From Solirubrobacter sp963798325 (GTDB taxonomy: Bacteria > Actinomycetota > Thermoleophilia > Solirubrobacterales > Solirubrobacteraceae), in the NCBI GenBank assembly GCA_963798325.1, contig CAWCSS010000008.1, positions 1,736,001 through 1,800,000 of the forward strand: DNA of 64,000 nucleotides, in the 5' to 3' direction. The position numbers were made by a program, and so were the translations under genes. A model generated the notes under the pieces. That model saw only the letters and a program-made list of their open reading frames with translations, was not told where the DNA came from and did no database searches. Position 1 is the first letter of the stretch; each line of letters starts with the position of its first letter. Shown piece by piece: positions 18,074-26,756 of the stretch.

Positions 18074-21013
18074 ATGAACGCACGTTCGACGTCCGTCGAG
18101 GTCGGGATCACCGCGGCGCGCCCGGTCCTGGACTCTGGCGCCCGCGTAGCGGAAGCTCTCAGCGCGATGAAGTCTCTCGGCTCCTCCTCATCATCGGTGG
18201 CGGACCTCGTCGGACGGGAGTCCGAGGCTGCCCTGGCGGCGGCCGCGGTCCGTGAGGTCGGCGAGGGGCGCGCTTCCACGCTGGTGATCGAAGGGGAAGC
18301 CGGCATCGGCAAGACCCGCTTGGTGCAAACCATCGTTGACGACGCACGTGCCCACGGCGTCGCGGTGTTCTGCGGCCAGGCGCATCCGTTTGAGCGGGCG
18401 CGTCCCTTCAGCGTGGTCGCTGCAGCGCTTGGTCTGAGCCGACGGTCAACGGATCCGCGCAGGGCGGCGATCGGCGCGCTGCTGACCGGCGAGGGCGCCG
18501 GGACGCCTGCTCCGCCGGGCGGCGATATCCAGTACCGGATCGTCGAGGAGATCGTCGACCTGGTCGAAACGTCGTGCGCTCAGCACCCGGTACTCCTGGT
18601 GGCCGAGGACCTTCACTGGGCGGACAGCGCGAGCCTGCTGGCGATCCTGTCGCTGGCGCGGCAACTGCAGCTCGCCCCGTTGCTGCTCGTGGTCACGGCC
18701 CGAACGTCGCCGCTGTCGTCGGACGTCGTCCGGCTGCTCGACGATCTCGCGGCTGGAGGCGCGCGCACGCTGCCGCTCCTTCCGTTGGGACCCGACGACG
18801 TGACCGTGCTGGCACAGCAGCTACTCGGCGCGTCACCCGGCCCCGGCCTGCGGGCCATGCTCGCCAAGGCCGGCGGAAACCCCCTCTGGGCCGTGGCTTT
18901 GCTGCGCTCGCTCATCGATGGGGGAATGCTGCAGCGGGTCGGGGACACCGTCGAGCCGACGACCTTTGAATTGCCGCCTTCCCTGAGCGACCTGGTCGTT
19001 CGCCGGCTCCGTCACCTCCCGGCGGCGACGCTGGACATGCTTCAGGCCACCGCGGTGCTCGGCGATGCCGTCTCGTTGCGCGATGTCGCGGCGGTCATGC
19101 GCCGGCCGCCGGCCGAGGTCGTCGGGCAGCTCCGCGCTGCGTTCGACGCTCAGCTCCTCGACGAGGCCGACGACCGGGTCGTGTTTCGCCACCAACTCGT
19201 GCACGACGCGATCTACCACCACGTGCCACCGCCGGCCCGCCGCGTTCTGCACCGCGAGGCGGCGGTCGCGCTCATGGCCGCGGGCGCGGACCGGCTCGAC
19301 GTTGCGGATCATCTGATGCTCGGGGCGGAGCGAGGTGACGAGCAGGCGGTCGCGTGGATGCGCGACGCCGCCCGCGAGGCATCGGCGCAGGCGCCGTTGG
19401 TCACGGTCGAGCTCCTGTCCCGCGCCGAGGCATTGCTGCCGCGCGGCCATCGCGAGGCCGATCTGGTGTCGTCGGAGTTGATCCAGGCGCTGCTGCGCGC
19501 CGGACGCGTGACCGAGGCGTCCGCCCGGGCCGAGGCGATGCTCGCCCGGGAGCACGCCGCGGAGCTGGACACGCCGCTGCGGCTTGCGCTGCTTGGCGCG
19601 CTGGCCCTGCAGAACCGCGCCGCCGAGCTGATCGCTCTCGCGCAGGCCAGCCTTGCCGTCCCGGGGCTTCGGCCCTCCGAGCAGGTCCTGATGCTGGCCC
19701 AGCAGAGCTGGGCCCTCACGTACACGGGCGATCCCGGCAGAGGCGAGTCGGCCGCAGGCCGCGGGCTTGTCATCGCGGAGCGCAACCGCGATGCGGCCAT
19801 GACGGTGTGGGCGCTGACGGCGCTGCTGGTTGCGGTCGGGCGGCAAGGCCGGTACGGCGAGGCCCTGGCCCACGCCCGGCGCGCCGCGGCCCTGGCGGCC
19901 GACGCGAAGGACATGCGGTCGCTGCCGCTGCAGCCAAAATTCTTCTTGGGTCTCGCGCTGTTCGACTGCGATCTGGTCGTCGAGGCGCGAGCCGCGTTTC
20001 GAGAGGCGCTCGAGAACGAGTTCGGCCACGGGTGGTGGGTCTCCGAGACCCTGATGGCCGACGCTCAGGCGTCGTTCGTGATCGGGGAGTGGGAAGACGC
20101 GGTGCCCGGTCTGATCGCCGGTGAGCAGGCCGCACGGGAGAAGGACAACCAGCTGCTGGTCTCGCAGTCGCTCGCCTACCGGACCGTGATCGCGACGGCG
20201 ACGGGAGATCATCGGGCCGCGGGCCAGCTGGCCGCTGCCATCCCGCTCTCACTGGAGACCGACCAACTGAGCTACAACGCGGGCATCCTGGGGTTCGCGG
20301 TGGCGGGGCTGAAGGCGGCCGAGGGCGACCGGCAGGGCGCGTATGACCTGCTGGAGCGGTGCTGGCGGGTCGACGCCGCCAGGGACAGCCGTTTCTACCA
20401 CCGCTGCCTCGCGCCCGATCTCGTGCGCCTGGCCCTGGCGCTGGGTCACCTTGACGTTGCTTGCGAGGTGGCCGCCACGGTGGCGGAGGGCGTCGCGCTG
20501 GCACCGGAGGTCGCGACGGTGCGCAGCTTGGCGTTGCGCTGCCGAGGGCTGGTCGATGGCGAGGTCGAGCCGTTGATCGAGGCGGTCGAGCTCGCCCGCC
20601 AGGCGCCGCTGTTGGTCGAGCACGCCGGCGCCTGCGAGGACGCGGCGGGGCTGCTGGCCCAGGGCGGGCGGCGAGACGAGGCGGCGGCGCTCCTGGTCGA
20701 GGCACTGGACCGCTACGAGCAGGCGGGCGCACATGCCTGGGCTCGCCGAGCGCGGGCGCAGCTGCGGGCACTCGGCGTCCGTCCGGCGCCGCGAGGCCCC
20801 CGCCGCCGGCCGGCCAGCGGCTGGGAGAGCCTGACCGTCACCGAGCGCGAGGTGTCGCTGCTGGTCGCCGAGGGACTGACCAACGGTGCCGTGGCCAGGC
20901 GGCTCTACATCTCACCGCATACCGTCAACACCCACCTTCGCCACGTGTTCGCCAAGCTGAGCGTCGCGAATCGGGTGGCGCTCGCCGCCGTCGTAAATCA
21001 CTCGATCAAGTGA
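18074..21013 (+). CDS. LuxR-family regulator, large ATP-binding (LAL) type
   Basis: This is a 979-residue regulator. An N-terminal AAA/STAND ATPase has Walker A GEAGIGKT at residues 74-81 and Walker B LLVAEDLHWAD near residue 175. A long TPR-like helical middle follows, and a C-terminal LuxR helix-turn-helix (LTVTEREVSLLVAEGLTNGA, then YISPHTVNTHLRHVFAKL) ends the protein. LAL proteins act as ATP-dependent activators that respond to a ligand or partner. The ATG at 18074 gives a short disordered leader; an ATG at 18167 starts just before the conserved part. Three small SnoaL-like genes follow within 65 bases and are the likely targets or at least co-transcribed. Confidence 0.93.
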   Translation: MNARSTSVEVGITAARPVLDSGARVAEALSAMKSLGSSSSSVADLVGRESEAALAAAAVREVGEGRASTLVIEGEAGIGKTRLVQTIVDDARAHGVAVFCGQAHPFERARPFSVVAAALGLSRRSTDPRRAAIGALLTGEGAGTPAPPGGDIQYRIVEEIVDLVETSCAQHPVLLVAEDLHWADSASLLAILSLARQLQLAPLLLVVTARTSPLSSDVVRLLDDLAAGGARTLPLLPLGPDDVTVLAQQLLGASPGPGLRAMLAKAGGNPLWAVALLRSLIDGGMLQRVGDTVEPTTFELPPSLSDLVVRRLRHLPAATLDMLQATAVLGDAVSLRDVAAVMRRPPAEVVGQLRAAFDAQLLDEADDRVVFRHQLVHDAIYHHVPPPARRVLHREAAVALMAAGADRLDVADHLMLGAERGDEQAVAWMRDAAREASAQAPLVTVELLSRAEALLPRGHREADLVSSELIQALLRAGRVTEASARAEAMLAREHAAELDTPLRLALLGALALQNRAAELIALAQASLAVPGLRPSEQVLMLAQQSWALTYTGDPGRGESAAGRGLVIAERNRDAAMTVWALTALLVAVGRQGRYGEALAHARRAAALAADAKDMRSLPLQPKFFLGLALFDCDLVVEARAAFREALENEFGHGWWVSETLMADAQASFVIGEWEDAVPGLIAGEQAAREKDNQLLVSQSLAYRTVIATATGDHRAAGQLAAAIPLSLETDQLSYNAGILGFAVAGLKAAEGDRQGAYDLLERCWRVDAARDSRFYHRCLAPDLVRLALALGHLDVACEVAATVAEGVALAPEVATVRSLALRCRGLVDGEVEPLIEAVELARQAPLLVEHAGACEDAAGLLAQGGRRDEAAALLVEALDRYEQAGAHAWARRARAQLRALGVRPAPRGPRRRPASGWESLTVTEREVSLLVAEGLTNGAVARRLYISPHTVNTHLRHVFAKLSVANRVALAAVVNHSIK

Positions 21014-21075
21014 TGTCTCCTGGGGCGGCCGCGAGCAGACTGACCCCCCTCGACCCCGGCTGACGGAGGTGGCAC

Positions 21076-21465
21076 ATGACCGCCGAGCACAACAAGGACA
21101 TCGTTCGGCAGTTCATCACGGAGGTGTTGAGCGGCGGCCGGCTCGAACGGGTGGATGAGTTGCTCGCGCCGAGCTATGTCAACCGCGCCTTCGATGTCGA
21201 CCTCCCGGCGTTCAAGGAGCTGCTCGTCGGGCTGGTGGCCGCACTGCCCGGGCGCCACTTCGACATCGAGGAATTGATCGCGGAGGCGGACGCCGTGGTC
21301 GCCCGCTTCACGTTCGAGGCGCGCGACGCGGGCGGACAGACAGTCTCCGTTCGCGGCCTGAGCTACTACCGGCTCGCCGACGGCAAGATCGTCGAAGACG
21401 ACCCGATCACAACCCCGGAGCTCACGCACGCGCTCGGCCCGTTGATGGCGCCGGCGAACGCCTGA
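21076..21465 (+). CDS. SnoaL-like ester cyclase family protein
   Basis: This is a 129-residue NTF2-fold protein (HNKDIVRQFITEVLSGGRLE, then PGRHFDIEELIAEADAVVAR and YYRLADGKI). The family includes polyketide cyclases, but most members have unknown substrates. GACGGAGGTGG precedes the ATG. It is the first of three tandem paralogues after the LAL regulator. Confidence 0.88.
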   Translation: MTAEHNKDIVRQFITEVLSGGRLERVDELLAPSYVNRAFDVDLPAFKELLVGLVAALPGRHFDIEELIAEADAVVARFTFEARDAGGQTVSVRGLSYYRLADGKIVEDDPITTPELTHALGPLMAPANA

Positions 21466-21476
21466 GAGGCACGTCG

Positions 21477-21890
21477 ATGTCGAACGCTGACACGCTGCAC
21501 CGAGTCTTCACCCTCATGGACGAGCACGACGACAGGGCGATCCGCGAGCTGCTCGCGCCCGGGTTCACCGCGGTCATGGGCGGCAACCCGCCGATGAGCG
21601 CCGACGAATGGGCGGGCATGGGCGAGATGATGTACGTCGCGTTCCCGGACGGTAAGCACACGATCGAGGAAACCCTCGAGATCGGCGATCGCGTGGTGCT
21701 GCGCGGCCGCTTCACAGCCACACACACCGGCGAGTTCATGGGGATGCCGCCGACGGGCAAGGAGATCACCATCACCTTCATCAATGTCGATCGCTTCGCG
21801 AAAGGCAAGCTCGTCGAACACCGCGCCGAGGCGGACATGGCGGGCCTGATGCAACAGCTCGGGGCGATCCCGGCGCCGGCTCCGGCGTAG
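21477..21890 (+). CDS. SnoaL-like ester cyclase family protein
   Basis: This is a 137-residue NTF2-fold protein with the ester-cyclase signature GEFMGMPPTGKEITITFINV and a C-terminal LMQQLGAIP. It starts 11 bases after the previous gene, with GAGAGG upstream. It shares the C-terminal motif with the third gene, so these two arose by duplication. Confidence 0.88.
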   Translation: MSNADTLHRVFTLMDEHDDRAIRELLAPGFTAVMGGNPPMSADEWAGMGEMMYVAFPDGKHTIEETLEIGDRVVLRGRFTATHTGEFMGMPPTGKEITITFINVDRFAKGKLVEHRAEADMAGLMQQLGAIPAPAPA

Positions 21891-21923
21891 AGAACCGGTC
21901 GGCTACCTCGCGAAAGGATCACG

Positions 21924-22514
21924 ATGGACATCACTGCCACCACGAGACGTGCCTATCAGCTGATCAATGCCGGAGATCTCGACGGCTTCGGCGACCTGGT
22001 CGCCCACGACTTCGTCGAGCACGACGAGACGGCGGGCTTTTCACCGAACAAGCAGGGCGTCCTCGACCTGTTTCACATGTTCCGCGCCGCGTTTCCCGAC
22101 CTGCAGCTGCATGCCGAGGAGGTGCTGGTGAGCGACGACAAGACCGTCACGCGAGCGCGGGCCACCGGTACCCACCAGGGCGAGCTGATGGGCATGCCGC
22201 CGACCGGCCGCAGCGCCGACGTGAAGTTCATCGACATCCACCAATACGACAGCGACGGCCGAATGTGCGGGCACTGGGGCGTCATCGACATGCTCTCGAT
22301 GATGCAACAGCTCGGCGCGATTCCCCAGACCCCGGCGGCGCTAGGCCATCGGACCCGACAGCCGGCCGCGGGCAGCGGCCAGAGCCGCAGCTCGGCGGTC
22401 GCGATCTCCAGCGCGCGACCGGCACGCGCTGCGCGCCGCCAAGGCTGCCCGCACGGACGCTCGGTCGCTGATGAGACGTGGCCTCAGAGCCACCTAGCCC
22501 GGAGGCCGCGCTAG
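21924..22514 (+). CDS. SnoaL-like ester cyclase family protein with unusual C-terminal tail
   Basis: Residues 1-137 are a normal ester-cyclase-like protein (AYQLINAGDLDGFGDLV, HQGELMGMPPTGRSADVKF, MMQQLGAIP). The frame then continues for ~59 more residues of Ser/Arg/Ala-rich sequence (RSSAVAISSARPARAARR) with no family pattern, suggesting that the original stop near 22340 was lost. CGAAAGGATCACG precedes the ATG. The tail runs into the decayed DUF1206 gene. Confidence 0.82.
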   Translation: MDITATTRRAYQLINAGDLDGFGDLVAHDFVEHDETAGFSPNKQGVLDLFHMFRAAFPDLQLHAEEVLVSDDKTVTRARATGTHQGELMGMPPTGRSADVKFIDIHQYDSDGRMCGHWGVIDMLSMMQQLGAIPQTPAALGHRTRQPAAGSGQSRSSAVAISSARPARAARRQGCPHGRSVADETWPQSHLARRPR

Positions 22515-22543
22515 CCCGCACAGGAGGGTCGCGCCGCGTAGTG

Positions 22544-23033
22544 ATGGGCGGGGGCGGCAGGGCGGCCAACCAGCAGGGCGCGCTGCAGACGATCGCTCAG
22601 CAGCCGCTGGGCAAGGTGCTGCTCGTGTTTGTCGCTGTGGGCCTGGCCGGCTACGCCTTCTGGCGCCTGCTGCGCGCCGCGATCGGCCGCGGGCCCGAGG
22701 CCGCCGACGACACCCAGGATCGGCTCGCCGGGCTCGTGAGCGGGCTCGCGAACGGCGCGCTGGTGGTGACCGCGATCAAGGTCCTGATCGGGTCGGGCGC
22801 CGGTAACAGCAACGCGCAGGCCGATAAGACGACCGGCGGCGTCCTGGGCTGGCCGGGCGGCACCGTGCTGGTGGCGGTCACCGGCGTGATCATCAAAGGC
22901 GGTCGCGCTCGACGGCGCGCTCGCCCACCTCGGCCAGGCGCCCTACGGGCCCGTCCTACTCGGGATCGTCGCTGCCGGGCTGCTGTGCTTCGGCACGTAC
23001 TCGATTGTCGACGCGCGCTTTCGGAAGGTCTGA
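22544..23033 (+). pseudogene. DUF1206 membrane protein, decayed
   Basis: DUF1206 proteins have three repeated two-helix units. Seen here are the end of unit 1 (NQQGALQTIAQQPLGKVLLV), unit 2 (GLANGALVVTAIKVLIGSG, GGVLGWPGGTVLVAVTG) and, in another frame from about 22905, the end of unit 3 (LDGALAHLGQAPYGPVLLG to YSIVDARFRKV and stop at 23033). The N-terminus and roughly the segment between units 2 and 3 are missing, so this is a deletion derivative and not a single sequencing slip. Confidence 0.8.
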
Positions 23034-23209
23034 ACCCGTCCCGCGCGATCGGGCGCCGGCTCACCACGGCAGCCCGTCGCTCGCGCTTCTATCAAGGCCG
23101 TCGGAAGTACGCGTTCGTCGGGCGGCGGCCCAGACGCCGCGGGTGTCTTGCCGGCGCGGCGCGCCGGCCGGGGCGGCGCGAGTCCCGCTACAGCGTTTCT
23201 GGGTTTGGC

Positions 23210-23587
23210 TCAGCGAGTGAGGTTGTGGATGCGCTCGTGCGGGACGGGTTTGGGATGCGCGTGTGTCCACTCGACGACTCGGTCGAGCAAGCGGTCGTAG
23301 GGCTCTTCGTCATCCGGCAATCGATCCCCGCCTTCTCCAACGTTGTCCAAGTCCGCGTTGATCTCACGCTTCTCGTCGTCCGTGAAGCAGTCGTCGGACG
23401 TGAGCGACGTTCGCAGGTACTCGACGAAGTGGCGGTGCCCGTCGTCCCAGTTGATGTTCCCGTTGTGCATCGTCTCGTGGCGCAGCTTCTGCACGGACCG
23501 GACCAGCTCCCCCTGCTGGGTCTCGGCCTGTCCTGATTGGGGCACGTACGTGTCCCAAAGCGCTTTGATCTCGTCGCGATACCGCAT
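23210..23587 (-). CDS. hypothetical acidic helical protein
   Basis: This is a 125-residue soluble protein rich in charged residues (MRYRDEIKALWDTYVPQSGQ, LRHETMHNGNINWDDGHRHF, DEEPYDRLLDRVVEW). The pattern is conserved-looking and clearly coding, but I do not recognise a named family. The ATG at 23587 is chosen because upstream codons are not protein-like. It has no close neighbours on its strand. Confidence 0.68.
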   Translation of the reverse strand: MRYRDEIKALWDTYVPQSGQAETQQGELVRSVQKLRHETMHNGNINWDDGHRHFVEYLRTSLTSDDCFTDDEKREINADLDNVGEGGDRLPDDEEPYDRLLDRVVEWTHAHPKPVPHERIHNLTR

Positions 23588-23834
23588 CGTGCTGGAGCGA
23601 TGTACCCAGCGCAGCGACCCGCGACTCCCACATCGAAGACGTCGACAAGCGACCATCGCACACGATCACGCCGCGCCGCGCCGGCGGTTTCCAGTTCGGC
23701 TTCAAGCGCACTCGAAATGCGCGCAACTGACGCCAGCCTGGATCGGAGACGGTCCCTGGGCGTGTCGGTCGCCGAACTCTCGCACTGACACGTATTCGGG
23801 AGCCCTCGGCGGAAGAAGCGACTACGTTGCACGC

Positions 23835-24227
23835 GTGCACGTTGGTCTGCGGTCGCTGATCGTCCCGGTGCTCGTGGCCGGCATCATTTTCGTTCGGGAA
23901 GGGATCGAATTCGATGCCATCTTGATCGGCGTCGCCGTCTGGGGCGTGTTCGTTGCCGGCTGCGTCCTGATCGGCTCTGCACTCGCCGGCATTGCCTGCG
24001 CCTTCGTGTCCGCCCGGCGAGCCCGCTTCAGCCGTCCTACCCGCAGATCGTTGACCTGCTCGATCCTGCTCGCTCTGCTCGCGCTGTTTCCGCTGCGAAC
24101 GAGCTGGGACACCGTCGAGGGACCGCGCACCGCCAGCGGGCTCACCGCGGCCGCCAATGCGGCGCTGCTCAAGATCGACCTCGTCGATCATCCGACCGTG
24201 TACTACACGGAGACCTGCTGCGGCTAA
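23835..24227 (+). CDS. small membrane protein
   Basis: From the GTG at 23835 the frame encodes ~130 residues with three hydrophobic segments (LIVPVLVAGIIFV, AVWGVFVAGCVLIGSALAGI, CSILLALLALFPL) and a C-terminal cysteine-containing end (YYTETCCG). There is no clear ribosome site and no known family. The hydrophobic pattern supports coding, but the call is weak. Confidence 0.42.
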   Translation: MHVGLRSLIVPVLVAGIIFVREGIEFDAILIGVAVWGVFVAGCVLIGSALAGIACAFVSARRARFSRPTRRSLTCSILLALLALFPLRTSWDTVEGPRTASGLTAAANAALLKIDLVDHPTVYYTETCCG

Positions 24228-24593
24228 GCCCCTCGAGGTCCACGCCACCGCCTGGGTCGAGTCGATCACCACTCGCGGCGAGCTCAAGGGACGTCGCTAC
24301 GAGCTGCGCCCAGCCGGAACCGTGAATGGCGAGAAGTGTCGCGCGTGTGGCGGATCGCCACGCGTTCTGACCGGTTTGCTCGATTGTCTTGCATTGTTCA
24401 GTGAAGGGGGCGTGGGAATGTTGGTGGTGTCGACACGACGCGCTTCCCCGGTTCTCGAGCCGGTGCCGCTCAGCCAGATCCGTTTCGTGAGTTGTCAGGG
24501 CTCGGACTGCGGGCTAAAGAAACGCTCGCGGGTGCCGATACGGCACGCTCAGGTCGCGTTTGCGACTTGCGATGCAGGACGGGAGCTTTCGAA
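24228..24593. other. 366-bp gap upstream of the subtilase gene
   Basis: No gene is supportable here. The stretch 24370-24430 is relatively A/T-rich for this window and may hold the promoter of the downstream subtilase/signalling gene pair, but I cannot point to clean -35 and -10 boxes. Confidence 0.35.
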
Positions 24594-26756
24594 ATGTTCA
24601 GGTCTATTGAGTGTGGCTGGAGCCGCCGGACCGTGACGTTCCTGTTCGCCGCCGTCGCCGTCCTCGTCGCGAGCACACCGGTGGCTGAGGCGACTCCGGT
24701 CCAGCAGTCGCCACTGACGCGAATGGCGAAAGCCCACCCGGCTCGCAAGGTCGCGGTGATCGTTCAGTTCAAGTCGCGCACCTCACAGCACCGGGCGCGC
24801 GCGCTCGTTCGTTCCCGTCACGGCAGGGTCATGCGCCGGCTTCCGGCGGTCAAGGGCCTCGCCGTCAGGCTCCGGGCTCGCGACGCGGTGGCGCTGCGCC
24901 GCAGCAAGTTGGTGCTGAAGGTCACGCTCGACGCGCCGATGCGCAGCACCACCGCCGTCGGCACTGGAAAGCTGGCGACGACGTACCCGAAGACCGTCGG
25001 CGCGGACGAGCTCTGGGCCGCCGGCATCACGGGCGAGGGCGTCGGCGTCGCCGTCATCGACTCCGGGATCAGCGCCGACAAGCCGGACTTCAAGCGCGCC
25101 GACGGCAGCTCGCGCGTCACCGTCGCCGAGGTCAGCTCGGGCGCCGCTCGTTCAGGCGACGGCGTCGGCCACGGTACGCACGTCGCCGGCATCCTCGCCG
25201 GCAACTCGCTGCACCGCGACGTCGCCGACGCCTCCTACGGCGCCTACATCGGCATCGCTCCCGACGCCAACATCGTCGCGTTGAAGGTGGCCGACGACGC
25301 CGGTGAGGTGTCGATGGTCGACGTCATCACGGCGCTGCAGTACACGGTCCATCACAAGGACGAGCTGGGCATCCGCGTCGTGAACCTGTCGCTGAGCTCG
25401 GACACGCCTGGGTCCTACCGGGACGACCCGATCAACGCGGCGGTCGAATTCGTCTGGCACTCCGGGATCGTCGTCGTGGTCGCCGCGGGCAACCGCGGCA
25501 CGGCGAGCGACGCGGTCCAGTATCCGCCGGGCAATGACCCGTACGTGATCTCCGTCGGCGCCACCGACGAGCGCGCAACGTCTGATCGCAGCGATGACGT
25601 CACCGCCCCGTACTCGAGCCGTGGCGTCACGCAGGATGGCGCCGCCAAACCGGACGTGCTCGCCCCGGGCGAGCGGATCGTCGCGCCGTTGGCGATGGGC
25701 AGCGCGTTCCAGGCACTGTGTCCGACGTGCGTGGTCGCGGGTGAGTACCTGCGCATCGGCGGGACTTCAATGGCCGCCCCGGTGGTCGCGGGCGCCGCGG
25801 CGCTGTTGATCCAGGCGCGTCCGGACCTCAACCCCGACCAGGTCAAGGGGCTGCTGACGGGGAGGACCAACGTGGCGCGCACGGGTCTCGGCCTCGGCAC
25901 GGCTGAGAGCTTCGCGGTGCTCGCGGGCTCGGCGGTGACCAATACGGGTCCGTCGAGGATCACGGGCAATCTCGGGCTCAGCCCGGGCACGGCGGTCACG
26001 GGGCTCGGGCCTGGAGAGGTCGATGGGGGCACCTACGCCGGCGACGCGATCGCGCTGCAGGCGCAGTCGGATCTCGCGGTCGCCTACGACGATGCCGCGG
26101 GGCGTGCGCCCGCGGTGGCGGCGCCAGCGGAACTCGGCGGGCGCAGGCTCACGCCCGGTGTCTACACGAACGCGTCATCGCTCGGGCTGACCGGCACGCT
26201 CACGCTCGACGCCCAGGGCGACCCGGACGCCGTCTTCGTGTTGCGGGCCGGCTCAACGTTGACCACCGCTTCGGGAAGTCGGGTCGCGCTCGCCAACGGC
26301 GCGCAAGCGTGCAACGTCTTCTGGAAGGTCGGAAGCTCCGCCACGCTCGGTGCCGGCTCGGTCCTTGCCGGCACCGTTCTCGCGCTCACGTCGATCACCC
26401 TCAACGACGGTGTCACGCTGCAGGGCCGCGCACTCGCGCGCAACGGTGCCGTCACGCTCATCAACGACTCCATCACCGTCGCGCACTGCGCGCCCGGCGC
26501 CGGTGAACCCGCGGCGGCCGGTGAGCTGGACATCGCTGCCGCGGCCGCGGCTCAGCCCGGCGTCGGCGCCAACCAACACCTGTGGCCGAACCTGGCCGTC
26601 GAGGCGGCGCTCGTCCAGGCGCGACTGGACCCGACGCGCGCCAACTGGACGATGGGCACCTGGAGCAAGGGGTCTTGGAGCAAAGGAACTTGGAGCAAGG
26701 GAACCTGGAGCAAAGGGACCTGGTCGATGAACGAACCCAGGAGCGTGGCGCCATGA
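24594..26756 (+). CDS. secreted subtilisin-like (S8) protease carrying an ice-binding (DUF3494) domain
   Basis: This is a 720-residue exported protein. A signal segment (VTFLFAAVAVLVASTPVAEA) and an inhibitor-I9-like propeptide precede the subtilase domain. Its catalytic triad is Asp156 (VIDSGIS), His193 (GHGTHVAGI) and Ser392 (GGTSMAAPVVAG). Residues ~434-632 are a DUF3494 ice-binding-type beta-solenoid domain (LGTAESFAVLAGSAVTNTG, LTPGVYTNASSLGLTGTLTL, DAVFVLRAGSTLTTASGS). The end is a Trp-rich repeat (TWSKG units) common at the C-terminus of actinobacterial subtilases. The ice-binding domain thus sits between the protease and its usual C-terminal repeats. The ATG at 24594 follows GGGAGC. 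The stop overlaps the next start (ATGA), coupling it to the GGDEF/EAL gene. Confidence 0.93.
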   Translation: MFRSIECGWSRRTVTFLFAAVAVLVASTPVAEATPVQQSPLTRMAKAHPARKVAVIVQFKSRTSQHRARALVRSRHGRVMRRLPAVKGLAVRLRARDAVALRRSKLVLKVTLDAPMRSTTAVGTGKLATTYPKTVGADELWAAGITGEGVGVAVIDSGISADKPDFKRADGSSRVTVAEVSSGAARSGDGVGHGTHVAGILAGNSLHRDVADASYGAYIGIAPDANIVALKVADDAGEVSMVDVITALQYTVHHKDELGIRVVNLSLSSDTPGSYRDDPINAAVEFVWHSGIVVVVAAGNRGTASDAVQYPPGNDPYVISVGATDERATSDRSDDVTAPYSSRGVTQDGAAKPDVLAPGERIVAPLAMGSAFQALCPTCVVAGEYLRIGGTSMAAPVVAGAAALLIQARPDLNPDQVKGLLTGRTNVARTGLGLGTAESFAVLAGSAVTNTGPSRITGNLGLSPGTAVTGLGPGEVDGGTYAGDAIALQAQSDLAVAYDDAAGRAPAVAAPAELGGRRLTPGVYTNASSLGLTGTLTLDAQGDPDAVFVLRAGSTLTTASGSRVALANGAQACNVFWKVGSSATLGAGSVLAGTVLALTSITLNDGVTLQGRALARNGAVTLINDSITVAHCAPGAGEPAAAGELDIAAAAAAQPGVGANQHLWPNLAVEAALVQARLDPTRANWTMGTWSKGSWSKGTWSKGTWSKGTWSMNEPRSVAP
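26661..26720 (+). repeat. 15-bp tandem repeat, four units
   Basis: Four in-frame 15-base units (tggagcaaggggtct, tggagcaaaggaact, and so on) encode WSKGS/T repeats at the end of the subtilase. Third-base differences among the units show they are maintained as protein sequence. Such Trp repeats are typical of the C-terminus of these exported proteases. Confidence 0.85.
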
